This document shows, one piece after another, positions 11,220 through 23,945 of a stretch of DNA of 64,000 nt (position 1 is the first letter of the stretch; every line of letters starts with the position of its first letter). The stretch spans positions 65,104,944 through 65,168,943 of the forward strand of contig OX419755.1 of NCBI GenBank assembly GCA_948567375.1. Direction: 5' to 3'. Position numbers and translations under genes: made by a program. Origin of the DNA: Lunularia cruciata (taxonomy: Eukaryota > Streptophyta > Marchantiopsida > Lunulariales > Lunulariaceae). Under the pieces are notes generated by a model, which searched no databases, was not told where the DNA came from, and worked only from the letters and a program-made list of their open reading frames with translations.

Positions 11220-14200
11220 CGTTCTCATCACCATTGAAGGTTTAAACTCCTAGATGGCTATTTGTGCAATTTGGAGATGAGAAAGAGGTTCCCATGTGGC
11301 ATCATGAAGGAGATACCCTTTCCAAAGGACCTTCTATTTTGTATGTTGTCAATGGCCTTGTTGAATGTGGCGATGCGCAAGGATACGATCAACTTCATAC
11401 TCCTCATGATCATTGATAGGGATGAGAAGAGGAGGGGGTTGGACACAAGAGGAAAAAGAAGATGGGTTAGGAACAAAGGGTTTCATTTGGAAATGTGAAA
11501 GACAGGGTGGATACGCATATGGCAAGGCAAGGCACGTTAATAAGCAACAAGAGAGATAATTTGAGTAACATCAAAGTGTCCTATCCAAATAGGAGTGAGT
11601 TTACAAATTGGGTTTCAAATGGGAAGGGTAGATCACTAGAGGAGAGCATGACTTTATCATCGACTTGAAATGTGAGATCACACTGATGGTGGTCCACATA
11701 TTGATTTTGCCAATTTTGAGCAACAAGGAGATGAGATTTGTCTTGTTGGAGGGATTGGGATATGGTGGTCAAGAAGGTGGAAGTATGAGGGACATGAGAT
11801 GGAGGAGGAGCAAGAAGGGAATCTAGAACAAGTGGATCTTGGCAAACATTGAGGAAGAAAGAAGAGAATCCGATGCTTGCTTGTTTGGAATTATTGTATG
11901 CAAACTTTGCAACTACAAGACATTCATCCCAATTGGTATGACAAAGGCAAGAAGCATATTCAGTTTGAGCATATTCCAAGGTGTGATTTTCACATTCAGT
12001 TTTTCCATCAATTTGAGGAAGATAGGCCATGGACAAAGCAAGCTTGGTGCCAAGTATCTAAAAGAGTCCTTACCAAAATTTCCCAATGAATCAAGGATCA
12101 CAATCAAAGATGAGTACATGAGGCATCCCATGATGCTTGAAGATATTGTTAGAGTAGATGGATGCTCCAATGTTGGAGCATCCATGATATTGAAGGTTGG
12201 CGCCAAATGGATTTGCTTACTAAGCTTATCTACAAACACCACAATCACTATATGACCTTGCTTCATCTTGGGTAGGGATGTGATGAGATCCAAGCTCACA
12301 TGTTCCTATTGAGTAGATGGAATGGGGAGTGGTTGAAGGAGTCCACTCAGTTTTTGGTTGCTAGCCTTGTTGTATTAGTACCTCTCACACGATCAAAAAA
12401 ACTCTCAAACATCTTGTGTCATGTTGGGCCACCACCATTGGTGTTGGAGAGTATCCAAGGTCTTGTCCACACCCATGTGACCAACAATTGGTAAGTCATG
12501 GGCTTCTTGGAGGCGCACAAGTCAGAGATCACCCTTTGCTAGAATATATATTTGGTCTTTATGGAATAAAAGGCCATCCTTGTAGGAGAAGGTGTTGTAC
12601 TCCTTGTTACATGCTGCAAGACAACCTTGTACCATCTGAAAGAAAGGATCTTGTTGTAGTGTTGTCTTAAACTTGATTTGGACTTTAGAGTCAATTGATA
12701 TCATCATAATTGCTATTGTGATGAGAAGAGCAGACTTCAAATCAGGTCATCAAGATAGTGCATCAAGGATGACATGGAACCGATTGGATTTGTACTCCAA
12801 TTTGATGTCAAAAAATTGTAATTGTTCCTCCCATTGATGATGTTGACTCTTCATGTGTTCCAAGTGTAATGTTTGCAACAATGGCTTGTGATCAGTTTGC
12901 ATGATCACCTATTTCCCCAAGAGATAATGCCTCCATACCTTGGTGGCATATACCATTTCTAGTTGTTCTTGATCTCAAGCAAAGTAATTCCTTTCTATAG
13001 TGTATAGTTGGTGAGATGCAAAGGAAATGGGACAAAATCCATCTAGGAATTCTTGCTGCAACATGGCTCCAATGACAAAGTTAGAAGCAACAAAATCAAT
13101 CACACAAGGTAGTTGAGGGTCATAGGATTGAAGAATAGGTCTTGAAGACAACATAAGTTTTAGCTTTTGGAATGCTTCTTTGTGCTTGGTGGTCCATTGA
13201 AAGCTCAAGTTCTTCCACAAGAGGTCGGTCAATGGTGCAGCTACATGGGAAAAAAAGTGGATGAACCGTTGGTAAAAACTAGCCAATCCATTAAATGCCC
13301 ATACTTCTATAGCATCCTTTGGAGTAGGCCAATCAATAATGGCTTTGATTTTCTCTCTTCCATCTTGATTCCCTCCGATGAGAACTTGTGACCCAAGAAG
13401 GTAACTTCCTTTTGCCAAAAGGCACACTTCAACTTCTTGCAATAAAACTTCTACTATTATAGTTGTCTTAGGACTTCTTGCACGTGATTCACATGTTATA
13501 CCTCTATCTTGTTATAGATTAAGATATCATCCAAGAACAACACTACGTACTAATCCAATAGCCCATCCAACACCCGATGCATCTGATCCATGAATATTGA
13601 TGGAGCATTAGTGAGCCCAAAAGGTAGAACTCTCCATTCAAAATACCCATACCTTGTATGAAAGATAATATTTTGCACATCCTTCCTATCAATGAGGATT
13701 TGCCAATAGCCGCTGCAAAGATCAAACTTGGAGAATTATTGTGCTCCACTCAATTGGTCAAGCAAGTCATCAATTTGAGGTAAGGGATATGTATTCTTCA
13801 TTGTTTTTTTATTGAGCCCACGGTAATCAATACAAAAATAAAGTCCTCCATCCTTCTTTGGAACGAATAGTACCACTGCCCCCCAAGGAGATGTACTATG
13901 TTGTAGGAAATCCTTCTCCAACAACTCCGTAAGTGTTATTTGTAACTCCTCCAACTTCTTTGGTGAGAGCCAATAGATTGGCTACTTGCTGAAGTACTCC
14001 CTAGCAATAACTCAATCTTGAAGGGCATACCATGATCAGAGGGTAATCCCTTTGGTAGATCATTCAGAAACACATACGCAAACTCTTGAACTATTTGATC
14101 AACCCTTGCTTGATGAGGCTCTTGACACTCTTCAAATTCTCCTTGTGCAATCTGCTTGATCCATATCGTAAAAACAAGTTTATCTTGCTCTATAGTTGCT

Positions 14201-15800
14201 TTGCTGACAAACTTCCCATCTAGGGACTCATCTCCTTTCAAAGCTTGCTCCATGGTTGCTTTCCTAACAAACTTCCCATCTTAGGACTAACTATTCTTAG
14301 GTGTCTTACTTAGAGGTGCTAGACAACCTCATCAAAAATTCATACCTTGGTGTTGTACTTGAATTTGTTGTTAGTGCCAACCAAATCTTATGATGTTCAA
14401 GCCAAGGTAGACCTAGAATGATATCATAGTATAGAGGTGCCACTACAAACCTTATATAATCCAAATACTCATTCCCAATCTTGAAGGTAATAGGATGCAA
14501 GGTGCAAAATGCATAACCCTTTCTACCATCCGCCATCATCAATCTACTCTCAATTATTAGCTTGATAGGAATATGTAATTCCTTTGCTAGTTGCATGGAC
14601 AAGCAATTTTCTAAACTTTCCAAATCAACCAAAATCCTACAAACACAATTAGATTTTGTACCTTGCAAGTGAAGCAAACTTGCATAGACCAAGTCTTCAA
14701 TCCCATTGGAATTATTCAAGTTTCCAATAGATGGCTCAAAATCTCCTACTAGAATTCCTTGTTTCCCTAATCTTTTTGCTCCACAAACTTCATCTAGGCA
14801 ACTTGTTGAGGTCTCCCATTGTTGAGCAAATATTCAATAATGCAACGTCCAATTTCGCGACAATAGAAACAACCACCATTTTGTCACCATTTTGTCACCA
14901 TTTTTCTCTATCTGCAATGCCAAGTGGTCTATGTTGAATGGCATCAATCTCCATTGGTGTCAGTTCCTCCATCTATGTGTAGTGTATTGGTAGGTTCTAT
15001 GGAGGTCAAGGTCAAGACCAAGTTGTTGCAATTAAGGAATCAAAGCGTTTGGCCAACCGCATGGCTTCCTCCAAGTGTTGTAGCTCTTGCATAGTTACCT
15101 CTAATTCGGTTTGTGACTTCAAGCTCCTCACAAATTGATCTAGAGCTTCATCTTCCAATATATCTAGAATTTGCATGATGATGTCTTGGAATTGCATAAT
15201 ATAACTTCTTATAAAGCCAACCTACTTCACCTTTGCCAACCTATTGAGTGCATCTCATGTGGCATTTATAGCTTAAAAGTAACCAATTATTGCACTCTTG
15301 AATTCTACTTATGTCAAGATTGGTGCAACAATTTGCCATTCAGCTTGTTTTACTCTAAATCACCACCATAGCTTTGCTACTCTATCTAGTTGACCGGAAG
15401 CCAAGAGAATTTATTTTTGCTCATCTTGAAGGTTGGTAGCTTTGAAAAAATGTTTGTAGTCAAACACAAAATTTTCCATTGCACCCAAGAGATTCTAACC
15501 TTTGAAAACCTTAGGTTTTTGAAATCAAATTTGGTCTTCTCCTTCTTGAACACGTACTTTCTCTACATGCGCTTGTCATCGATTATCTTGTTCATCCAAC
15601 AATCAAGTAAGGTGCTTGATTTGTTATTGCATAGCAATGATAGCCTAGAGCATTGTTGTTATTGTTACTACTTTATCACACCACCCGCAATCTATCTAAT
15701 TTATTAACATATAAATATACCAGGTCCATCATTCTCCATAAGTTACAACCGGAAGTACCAAGGGTTCCTTAGACAAGGTGATTGTATTCAAAAAATCATG
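11220..15800 (-). pseudogene. Degenerate gag-pol polyprotein of gypsy A1
   Basis: Minus-strand pieces in order: gag about 15800-15010 (a coiled ALDQFVRSLKS segment at 15197-15012); protease 14719-14306 with LVDLESLEN in place of the D-S/T-G site and YDIILGLPWLEHH; linker 14253-13936; RT 13954-13540 with VPKKDGG, RGLNKKT, LPFGLTNAPS and FLDDILIYN; RT connection and RNase H start 13442-12975; H2C2 region about 12740-12400; integrase core 12299-11581 with SLDLITSLPK and YLPQIDGKTE; and a chromodomain at about 11440-11260 whose WKGY motif spans a frame change. Many stops and frameshifts make it nonfunctional. The chromodomain places it among chromoviruses, which direct integration to marked chromatin. 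Confidence 0.88.
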
Positions 15801-15917
15801 CACAAAGTATGAGATGATGAACTGTGTGAAATGATGCTTGGGTAGAACCTAAATGTGAAAATCCAAATAGTTTGGTGGAAATGGATTTGGTGGTCCATAA
15901 ATTCCATCCATCCCATT

Positions 15918-15933
15918 CCTACTTTGATACCAA
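15918..15933 (-). other. tRNA-iMet-type primer binding site of gypsy A1
   Basis: On the minus strand the LTR end ACA is followed by TTGGTATCAAAGTAGG, close to the TGGTATCAGAGC complement of initiator Met tRNA used by many plant gypsy elements. Two changes look like decay. Confidence 0.75.
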
Positions 15934-16333
15934 TGTAAAAGACCCAAGTCCAAGGAGAGAAATAGAAGAATGGAAGATCACATTAGAACACTTGAATGAG
16001 TGAAACTCCAAATGCCTAGCATGAACTTTGGCTTTGGTATTTATAAGAAGCATACAAGGCTCTTGAGAAGCTTCTCAAGAAGCTTCCTTCTAGAAGCCGC
16101 CTACTTGGCTTGCAAGCTACGTTAGTTGGAAACTTCTGGAAGCTACTTACTTGAGGTGCAAGCTATGTTAGTTGGAAACTTCTGGAAGCTACTTACTTGA
16201 GGTGCAAGCTAAGTTAGTCAGGAAGCTTCCTAGGAAGGTTCCTAGATACTTTTAGAATATCCTAGGCTAATTTGTCATATTTGCTACTTTGTTAGCCTTA
16301 ACTAACTTTGTTGCTAAACTCCATATCTATACA
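15934..16333 (-). repeat. 5' LTR of gypsy A1
   Basis: Homologous to 10794-11195. It contains a 46-bp tandem duplication (about 16125-16217) that doubles the heat-shock-like module GAAacTTCtgGAA (16129-16141 and 16175-16187). A TATA-like TATAAATACC lies downstream of these in transcription order at about 16050. Confidence 0.9.
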
Positions 16334-16385
16334 AACTTGGTAGACAAGATGCTATATTGAGTAATAGAGGATATCAAGTTAGGCG

Positions 16386-16408
16386 ATCAACTTAGGGAGG
16401 TACAACTA
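16386..16408 (-). repeat. Right terminal inverted repeat of the pogo-like element
   Basis: Inverted partner of 8786-8808. TA follows at 16409-16410. It lies 53 bp beyond the right end of gypsy element A1, which inserted close to this terminus. Confidence 0.85.
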
Positions 16409-16935
16409 TATGTGCTTTATTAATACATTAAGGGATATAAAATGTGTTTTTCTGGAATTTTAGTTACCCAAGTAATTTTAGAAGATATATTTAGAATCAT
16501 AGATTTATTTTTGTGAATTTTATATTTGAGAATTCTTGAAAAATTGTTAGGCATATCATTTCCATATATTTGACTCTCAAGAGACACCACTAAGAGGAGT
16601 TAAACTTGGATTTAGTATTACAAGGCATTCTGAATCATAGTATATATCCACAAAGACATTGGGATTATAAGGCATTGTAAGGAATTTTTAGGGTAATTTC
16701 TACTTCTGGTTGTAATTGTAACAGCTAGAAGGAGAAATAATTTGGGTGTATCACTTTCCTACAGAATCTTGATATTTTAGAGGTTTTCCAATACAATGAA
16801 TATCAAACAATTTCCATTTTGATTTTCACTTTCACTCTTTGTCATGAGATTTACATATGCTCATAAGAAGATCAATTGTTTGCGTCTCAAGTAATCTAAA
16901 ATGTGAGGAATACTCAGTAAGTTTTACCCTTGCAC

Positions 16936-17130
16936 ACATTCATTCTCTCCATGAATAGTACCTAAAAAACATACTTTTAAAAGGGGATTGATATTTCCAC
17001 ACCCTCTTTTTGATATTTCCACACTCCCAAAATATTCATTCTCTTCATAAATATTACCTAACAATAAAATTTAATTTTAAAAGGAAATTGATATTTCACA
17101 TCCCTTTTGATATTTCCACACTCCCGAAAC
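16936..17130. repeat. Tandem duplication of about 97 bp
   Basis: CATTCTCT-CAT-AATA-TACCTAA occurs at about 16940 and about 17037. Each is followed by AAAAGG-ATTGATATTTC and a second TTTGATATTTCCACAC, so the whole unit was duplicated. Confidence 0.75.
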
Positions 17131-17424
17131 AATCAATTACCACGACCCGTTTTGAAAATGTTCACATCACATTAAATATGGGCTGGGTCACACACAATAC
17201 ATGAGTAGTTATATATAGAATAATATAAGGAGTGAGGCTCGGGGGTTCAGTTTGTTGTATTTTCCACAAGTGGTGTTTCTTGGTGTATAATTAATTCTCA
17301 GTTTGTCCATTTTGGCGGAAGGAGGTCAAGAGAAGAGGACTGAAGGTATATGTATCATTTATTTGATGTGTGGAAATATCAAGAAGGGTTGTGGAAATAT
17401 CAATTCCCTTTTAAATTCATTGAA
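17075..17424. mobile_element. MITE-like element with compound inverted termini
   Basis: The left end (about 17083-17125, and its duplicate at 16980-17025) carries two successive TTGATATTTCCACA motifs. The right end (about 17380-17420) carries the same pair inverted, as TGTGGAAATATCAA twice. Both sides abut TTTTAAA. The interior is about 250 bp and non-coding. It could be a non-autonomous DNA transposon; the class and exact target duplication are not resolved. Confidence 0.5.
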
Positions 17425-19088
17425 CCCATGCAAGTTAGCCGATCAATATTTGCATGAAAGTTTTATATCATTTTAGTGCGTATATAAAACTTGATACAAA
17501 CTTCAGATAGAAAATGGAGCAATTTTGAACCTTTACATAACATATGTTTTATCAAAGACAAGTTTATCTGAAGTATCGTATCATCAGCTTGCTTGATTCT
17601 AGTATTATAAGTCATGGAAACTTCCCCTTATCAAATAAAGAACATACTTGTATCAAAGCACATCAACAAAAGATCTAAGTTTTGTTGTTTGCCTTTCTCT
17701 TCAAATGATGTTCCCATTTCTAAGACTTATTCTCCGTCTCTCATATGTAAAGATGTAAAAATCCCAATTGTAAGATAAAACCATATATTCAGTTCCTTTC
17801 ATATCTTTTTTTTAATTCCCAAGTTGATATCAATATTGAAGTTACTATTAATTGAGTGTTGTTATCACTAAATTATTTTGTTGGATAGATTGAAAATTTT
17901 CAGCAATAAAAATAGATTTAATTTAATAAATAATTTTTTTGATAAGTACAAAAAATTTATCTCTATTCAATCTCCATTGATACTAATTACATGTTGTTTA
18001 CTTTGGACACTTTTCAGTTCATGTAATTTATACTTCTCAAATCCAATCAAAGAATTTGACAACTAAAATTCCCAAGTTGAGGTATGTATTTATTGGATCT
18101 TTAGAAGATGCATAGATTTATACAAACAAATATTATTAACTAGAATATGTCATTTAGAGATATCTCAACACTAATGTCAAAGTCAATTGATGTAGTTGAA
18201 GGTGTAGATTGGGTCATGTTAAAGAGTATATGGTTTGGAAAATATACTATGCTATTTATGATTTCCATAGCATTGCTCTCAAAAGTGGAGATTTTTTGTG
18301 GTTTTAAGTTTTCAAAAGTGGACCTTTTTTGTGATTTAAGTTTTCACATGCTATTTAAATTGCATATTTATATATTGGTATATATACAAAATAATTTATG
18401 TGTTCATTCTTCAAATTTCTAACAAAATTAAACCTTGTTTATAATAAATTTTCTATATAATTTTTATATATTTAGCTTGTGAAATCCATCAATAAAAAGA
18501 AAATGAAATACATATAACAATGTATTTTTATGCTAGTTAAAGGGCATACTTGAGATTTTGTATGCATAAGTATTATTACTATTTGGAAAATATTATCCCT
18601 TCATATATCTTAAACTAACCTATGTTCACTATCTCTAAACTAACCATAGTATGTTCTTGTCCTCATTCATCCTACTTCCAATGCATATGAATTATCCACT
18701 AAATGCATTGAATTTTCTTGGTCACCTTACTATCAATTAATTTTACACCCATTATTAATCAAAATTATTAGGATCACCAGGTGCATCTCATTGTGTAGAT
18801 TAGTTCCTTATAGAACACAAGAAGTGGAAAAAAATACTTGAACGATAATTGTTTATATATAATTTTTATTGATAAGAAAATTTGAAATAAGTGATTTAAT
18901 TTATATTTAAATCCATTATTCCGTATTTTATTCAAATTAGATAAATATGATGAGGTGTTTTCATTCCTTGAATAAAGATTAGTACTTTGGTATCAAGTAG
19001 TACATCAAAGCCTAAGACATATATTGATGAAAGATCATCATATGCTTATTGTTATGTCTAGAAATTGTTCAATGGGTTGGAAGATCTA

Positions 19089-19599
19089 TGTAACAATATG
19101 GAGTTTACCGACAAGTTAGTTGGGACTTATGAAGTAGCAAATAAGCCAAATTAGTCCAAGAATTATAAGAATATTCTAGAAATATCTAGAAAGTTACTTG
19201 GTATTTTCCAAGTATTGGGTAATGTGCATGCCAAATGGTGACTTCTAGTAAGAAGCTTATTGGGAAGTTTTTTTGCTATCTTAGCTTGCATGCCAAATAG
19301 GTGGCTTCTAGAAGGAAGGTTCTTAGGAAGCTTCACAACTAGCATAGCTTGCATGCCAAGTAGGTGACTTCTAGAAGGAAGCTTCTTGAGAAACTTTTTG
19401 GTTAGTTTGGCTTGCACTCTAAGAGATCAATTTTTAGGAAACTTCTTGAGAACTTTCTCTAGAGCCTTGTATGCTTCCCTATAAATACCAAAGCCCAAGC
19501 TCATGCTAGGCATTTGAAGTTTCACTCATTCAAGAGTCCCAATGTGATCTTTCATTCTCCAATCTTCCATTCTCCTATTTTGCTCCTTGGTCTTTTACA
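19089..19599 (+). repeat. 5' LTR of gypsy A2
   Basis: 511 bp, TG...CA. It contains repeated TTCTAGAAGGAAGCTTC-like modules (about 19300-19390), a TATA box TATAAATA at 19480-19487, and a transcript-like downstream part ending TCTTTTACA. Confidence 0.9.
19480..19487 (+). promoter_or_regulatory. TATA box of the A2 LTR
   Basis: TATAAATA, placed about 110 bp before the LTR end and downstream of the GAA/TTC-rich repeats, as expected for a U3 promoter. Confidence 0.6.
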
Positions 19600-19614
19600 T
19601 TCATGTCAGAGCAA
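19600..19614 (+). other. tRNA-iMet-type primer binding site of gypsy A2
   Basis: Immediately after the LTR ACA end, TTCATGTCAGAGC resembles TGGTATCAGAGC, the complement of initiator Met tRNA. Confidence 0.7.
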
Positions 19615-19849
19615 AAATGGGATAGATGGAATTTAGGGATCACCAAACCGTTGGGATTTTTGTGTCCATGTACTATCCAAGTATCATTTCATACAGTTCA
19701 TCATCTCATACTTTGGGTAGAATTTTTTGATTATGATCACCTTGTCCGATGAACTCTTGGTACTTCACACTATAACTTATGGAGAACGATGGACATGTTG
19801 CAACTGCGTGTTAACTTAGACAAATTGTAGCTATTTTATTATAATAGTA

Positions 19850-22800
19850 ACCATGGTGGCAATGCCTGAAGTTATCATTGCTATGCAACAACAAATTGAG
19901 CACCTTACTTGATTGTTGGAAGAATAACATATCAACGACAAGAGCATGTAGAGAGAGCATCATTTCAAGGAGTAGAAGGGCGAATTTGATTTCTAAAGCC
20001 CAAGATACTTGTAGGAAAGAACCTCCCAAGCATAGTGGATAATGTTGTATTTGATTGTGAAGGTTATTTTGAAGCTACAAATGTTCAAGATGAATGGAGA
20101 TATATTCTCATGGCTTCAAGCCAATTGGATGGAGTGGCAAAACTATGGTGGTGATTTTGTGCGGAGTGTGCTGAATGGCAGTTTGTTATGCCAATCTTGA
20201 TATGGGAAGAATTCAAGAGCACAATAATTGGGCAATTTTGAGCAATAAATGTTACACGAGCCTTACAAGATAGGTTGGAAAAATTTAAGCAGATTGGTTC
20301 TATAAGAAGCTACATCACTCAATTCAAGAACACCATAATACAAATTCTAGATATATTATAAGGCAAAGCTCTAGATCAATTTTTGAGGGGCTTGAAGTCA
20401 CCCACCATAAGGAAGTGATCATGCAAGAGCCCAAAGACTTGGAGGAAGTCATGTAGCTGGCTAAACACTTTCATTCCTTGGTTATGACAACTAGGTCTCA
20501 ATCTCAACCTTCATAGAACCTGCCCACACACTACACATGGGTGGAGGAGCCACCACCAATGGAGATTGATGTCATCCAAAAAAAACCACTTGGCCCTATA
20601 GATAGGGAAAGATTATGACAAAATGGTGGTTATTTTTATTATTGCCAAATTGGATATTACATTGCTAAATGTACACTCAAGAATGGACAACCTTGACAAA
20701 TCACCCAAATAGAATTCATGGAACATGATGATCAAGGAAGTCCCAATAGGAGAACTTGAGCCACCTACTAGGAACTTGATTAGTTCCAATAGGGTTGAAA
20801 GCTCGACCTATGCAAGTTTGCTTCACTTGCAAGGTATGATATCTGATCATGGTTGTAGGATTTTGGTTGATTTTGGAAGTTTAGAGAACTATATGTCCTT
20901 GCAATTAGCAAAGGATTAAGTATTCATATCAACTAGTAATTGGAAATAGGTTGATGATGGTGGATGGTAGAAAGGGTTTTGCATTTTGTACCTCACATCC
21001 TATTACATTCAAGATTAGAAAGGAGTATTTGGAGTGTATGAGGTTTGTAGTGACACCTCTATACTATGATATCATTCTAGGTTTGCCTTGGCTTGAATGT
21101 CATAAGGTTTAATTTGATTGGACCTGATGACAAATTCAAGTATGACACCAAGGTAGTAATTTCCAATTAGGTTGTCTGGCATCTTTGAGTAAGACACCTA
21201 AGAATAGTCAGTCCCAAGATGGAAAGTTTATCAATAAAGCAACCATAGAGCAAGCTTTAGAGGAAGATAAACCTTGCCTCAAATTGATGACTGGAAATTT
21301 TATCAATAAAGTAGCCACAGAGCAAGCTTTAGAGGAAGATAAACCTTGCCTCAAATTGATGACTGGAAATTTTATCAATAAAGTAGCCATAGAGAAAGCT
21401 TTAGAGGAAGATAAGCCTTGCCTCAACTTGATGACTCGCTCAATCAATTGAGTGGAGTAAAATACTTCTCCAAGTTGGATCTCCAAAGTGGCTATTGACA
21501 GATTCTTGTTGATAGAGAGAATGTGCAAAAAACTACTTTTCACACAAGGCATTTTTAATGGAGAGTTCTACCTTTCAAGCTCACCAATGCTCTAGTAGTC
21601 TTCATAGATCAGATGCATCAGGTGTTGGATGGGCTATTGTATTGGTACATGGTGGTGTTCTTGGGTGATCTATAGCAAGATGAAGGTAGAACACAAAAAT
21701 GGAAGTTTTACTTCAAGAAGTCAAAGTGTGCCTTTTGGTAGAAGGAAGTTACCTTCTTGGGTCATAAGATCTCATCATAGTGGATCAAGATGGAAAAGGA
21801 GAAAATAAAGACCATTACTGATTGGCTTACTCTAAAAGATTCCATAGAAGTGCGGGCGTTTAATAGATTGGTAAGTTATTACCAACAATTCATCCACTAT
21901 TATGCTCATGTGGCCACACCATTGACCGACTTCTTGAGGAAGACCTCAAGCTTTCAATGGACCACCAAGCATGAAGAAACATTCCAAAAGCTAAAATATA
22001 TGGTGTTTTCAAGACCATTCTTCAATCATATGATCCTCAATTGCCTTGTGTGGTTGACTTTGATGCTTCTAACTTTGCCATTGGAGTTGTGTTATAACAA
22101 GAATTTCCATATGGGTTACATCCAATTGCCTTGTGTATTGCAGACTAAACACCACAAAAAGGAGTTAGTCTACTCAAGATTGAGAACAACTAGCAATGGT
22201 TTATACCACCAAGGTATGGATACATTATCTTTTAGAGAAATAAGTGATCATGTTAACCAATCATAAACCCTTGTTGCAAATATTTATATTTGGAGCAAAT
22301 GAAGAATCTATATCATTGATGGGAGGAAAAACTATAGTTGTTTGACCTTAAAATCAAGTACAAACCCAATAGGTTCCATTTCATCCTCAATGCCTTATCA
22401 TGATAACCTAATTTGAAATCTCTTCCTCTCATCACGGTAGCAATTACAATAGTGTCAATCAACTCAAAAGTTGAAATTGAGTTTAGGATAACTTTACAAC
22501 AAGACTACTTCTTCCAGATTGTACAAGGTCATCTTGCAACACAAAACAAGGAACACAACACCTTCTCTTTCAAGGATGACCTTCTACTCTATGAGAACCG
22601 GATCTATGTGTTCCAACCAAGGGAGATCTAGGACTTGTGTGCCTCCAAGAAGCCCATGACTTACCAATTGTTGGTCACATGGGTATGGAAAAGACCTTGG
22701 GTACCCTAAAATGCCAATGGTGGTAGCCTAACATGGCACAAGATGTTTGAGAGTTTGTCCAATCTTGTAAAATTTACCAATGCAACAAGGTTAGCAACTA

Positions 22801-23910
22801 GAAACCAAATGGACTCTTTCAACCACTTCCTGTCCCATCTACTTGATGGGAACATGTGAGCTTAGATCTCATCACCTCCTTGCCAAAGACAAAGCAAGGT
22901 CATACAACAATTGTGGTGTTTATGGATAAGTTGAGTAAGTAACTCTATTAGGCACCAACCTTTGATACAATGGATGCTCCAACATTGGCCCAAATATACT
23001 TTGACAATGTCTTCAAGCATATAGAATGCCTTGTGTACTCATCTCCAATTGTGATCCTCAATTCACCAGAAAATGTTTGCAAGCACTCTTCTAGATACTC
23101 AACACCAAACTTGTTTTGTCTATGATTATCATCCACAAATTGATGGACAAACCAAACATGAAAATCACACCTTGGATGATATGTTTCATGCCTTTGTCAA
23201 GGTTCATCATACCAATTGGGGTGAATATCTTGTAGTTGTTGACTTTGCTTACAATAATTCCAAACAAGCAAGTACCAAATTCTCTCCCTTCTTCCTTAAT
23301 TTTGGCCATGACCCACTTGTTTTAAATTCCTTTTTGTTCCTCCTCCATCTCATGTTCCTCATACTTCTACATTCTTGACCATAATATCCCAATCCCTACA
23401 ACAAGCAAAACTCATTTCCTTGTTGCTCAAAATAGTCAAAAACAATATGTTGACCAACATTGTCATGATCTCACCTTTCAACTCGGTGATAAGATCATGC
23501 TTTCTTCTAGTAACCTACCCCTCCCTCTTGATACCCAAGTCCAAAAACTTACTCCTAATTGGATAGGTCCATTTGATGTCACCTAAATCATTTCTCTTGT
23601 TACATATCAACTTCCCTTGCCTTGTCCAAATCCACCATGTCTTTCATGTTTCCAAGTTGAAACCTTTTGTTTCTAGTCCATCTTCCTTTTCCTCTCATGT
23701 CCAATCTCCTTTCCTCCTATCCCTATCAACGATCATGAGGAGTATGAAATTGATCATATTCTTGCACATCACCACATACAATGTGGCCACCAACAACATA
23801 TGGAGTACAAAGTCCTTTGGAAAGGGTATCCCCTTCATGATGCCACTTGGGAGCTTCTTTCTCATTTCCATAATGCACAAATGCAATCCAAGAATTTGAA
23901 GTCTCCATGG
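19850..23910 (+). pseudogene. Degenerate gag-pol polyprotein of gypsy A2
   Basis: Plus-strand pieces in order: gag about 19980-20520 (EGYFEATN, WEEFKSTI and ALDQFLRGLKS); a decayed zinc knuckle at about 20630-20680 (CQIGYYIAKC); protease 20725-21110 with LVDFGSLENY and YDIILGLPWLE; a triplicated linker 21231-21440; RT from about 21440 starting directly at QLSGVKYFSKLDLQSGY; RT connection 21790-22266; a region matching the RNase H to H2C2 part 22413-22631; integrase about 22850-23340 with HPQIDGQT; and a chromodomain about 23735-23880 (KVLWKGYPLHDATWE). The N-terminal RT motifs are deleted and many stops are present. Nonfunctional. Confidence 0.87.
21231..21446 (+). repeat. 72-bp tandem repeat, three copies, in the A2 PR-RT linker
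   Basis: TCAATAAAG begins at 21231, 21303 and 21375, a strict 72-bp period that keeps frame (24 codons) around EDKPCLKLMTGNF. Copies differ by only a few bases. The array stops where the RT deletion begins. Confidence 0.9.
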
Positions 23911-23945
23911 TGACAAGGACATCACCAACTAGTTGTAGAGGAATA

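Larger units (their letters stand above)
10794..16333 (-). mobile_element. Ty3/gypsy chromovirus A1, full length but decayed
   Basis: LTRs of about 400 bp at 10794-11195 and 15934-16333 both start TG and end CA. They are flanked by the identical 5-bp duplication AACTT (10789-10793 and 16334-16338). The body reads gag-PR-RT-RH-IN-chromodomain on the minus strand. A primer site resembling initiator Met tRNA lies inside the right (5') LTR, and a purine-rich tract lies inside the left (3') LTR. It inserted into the pogo-like element, so it is younger than that element. Confidence 0.93.
8786..16408 (+). mobile_element. pogo/Tigger-like DNA transposon, split by a gypsy insertion
   Basis: The element begins CTGTTGTACC at 8786 and ends, on the reverse strand, with TAGTTGTACC at 16408. 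The terminal 23 bp of both ends match at 18 positions and both outer sides carry TA (8784-8785 and 16409-16410), the target duplication of Tc1/mariner-pogo elements. Removing gypsy element A1 and one 5-bp target copy leaves about 2.08 kb, a usual pogo length. The interior encodes a broken transposase on the plus strand. Subterminal copies of CCTCTATAA-type motifs occur at both ends (about 8868 and 10714). The element is dead: stops interrupt the transposase and a catalytic residue is lost. Confidence 0.85.
16411..19083. other. AT-rich intergenic DNA
   Basis: No gene is recognised. Frames are short and AT-driven. Apart from the inverted and tandem repeats at 16936-17424 described separately, I see no organised structure. 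Confidence 0.6.
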
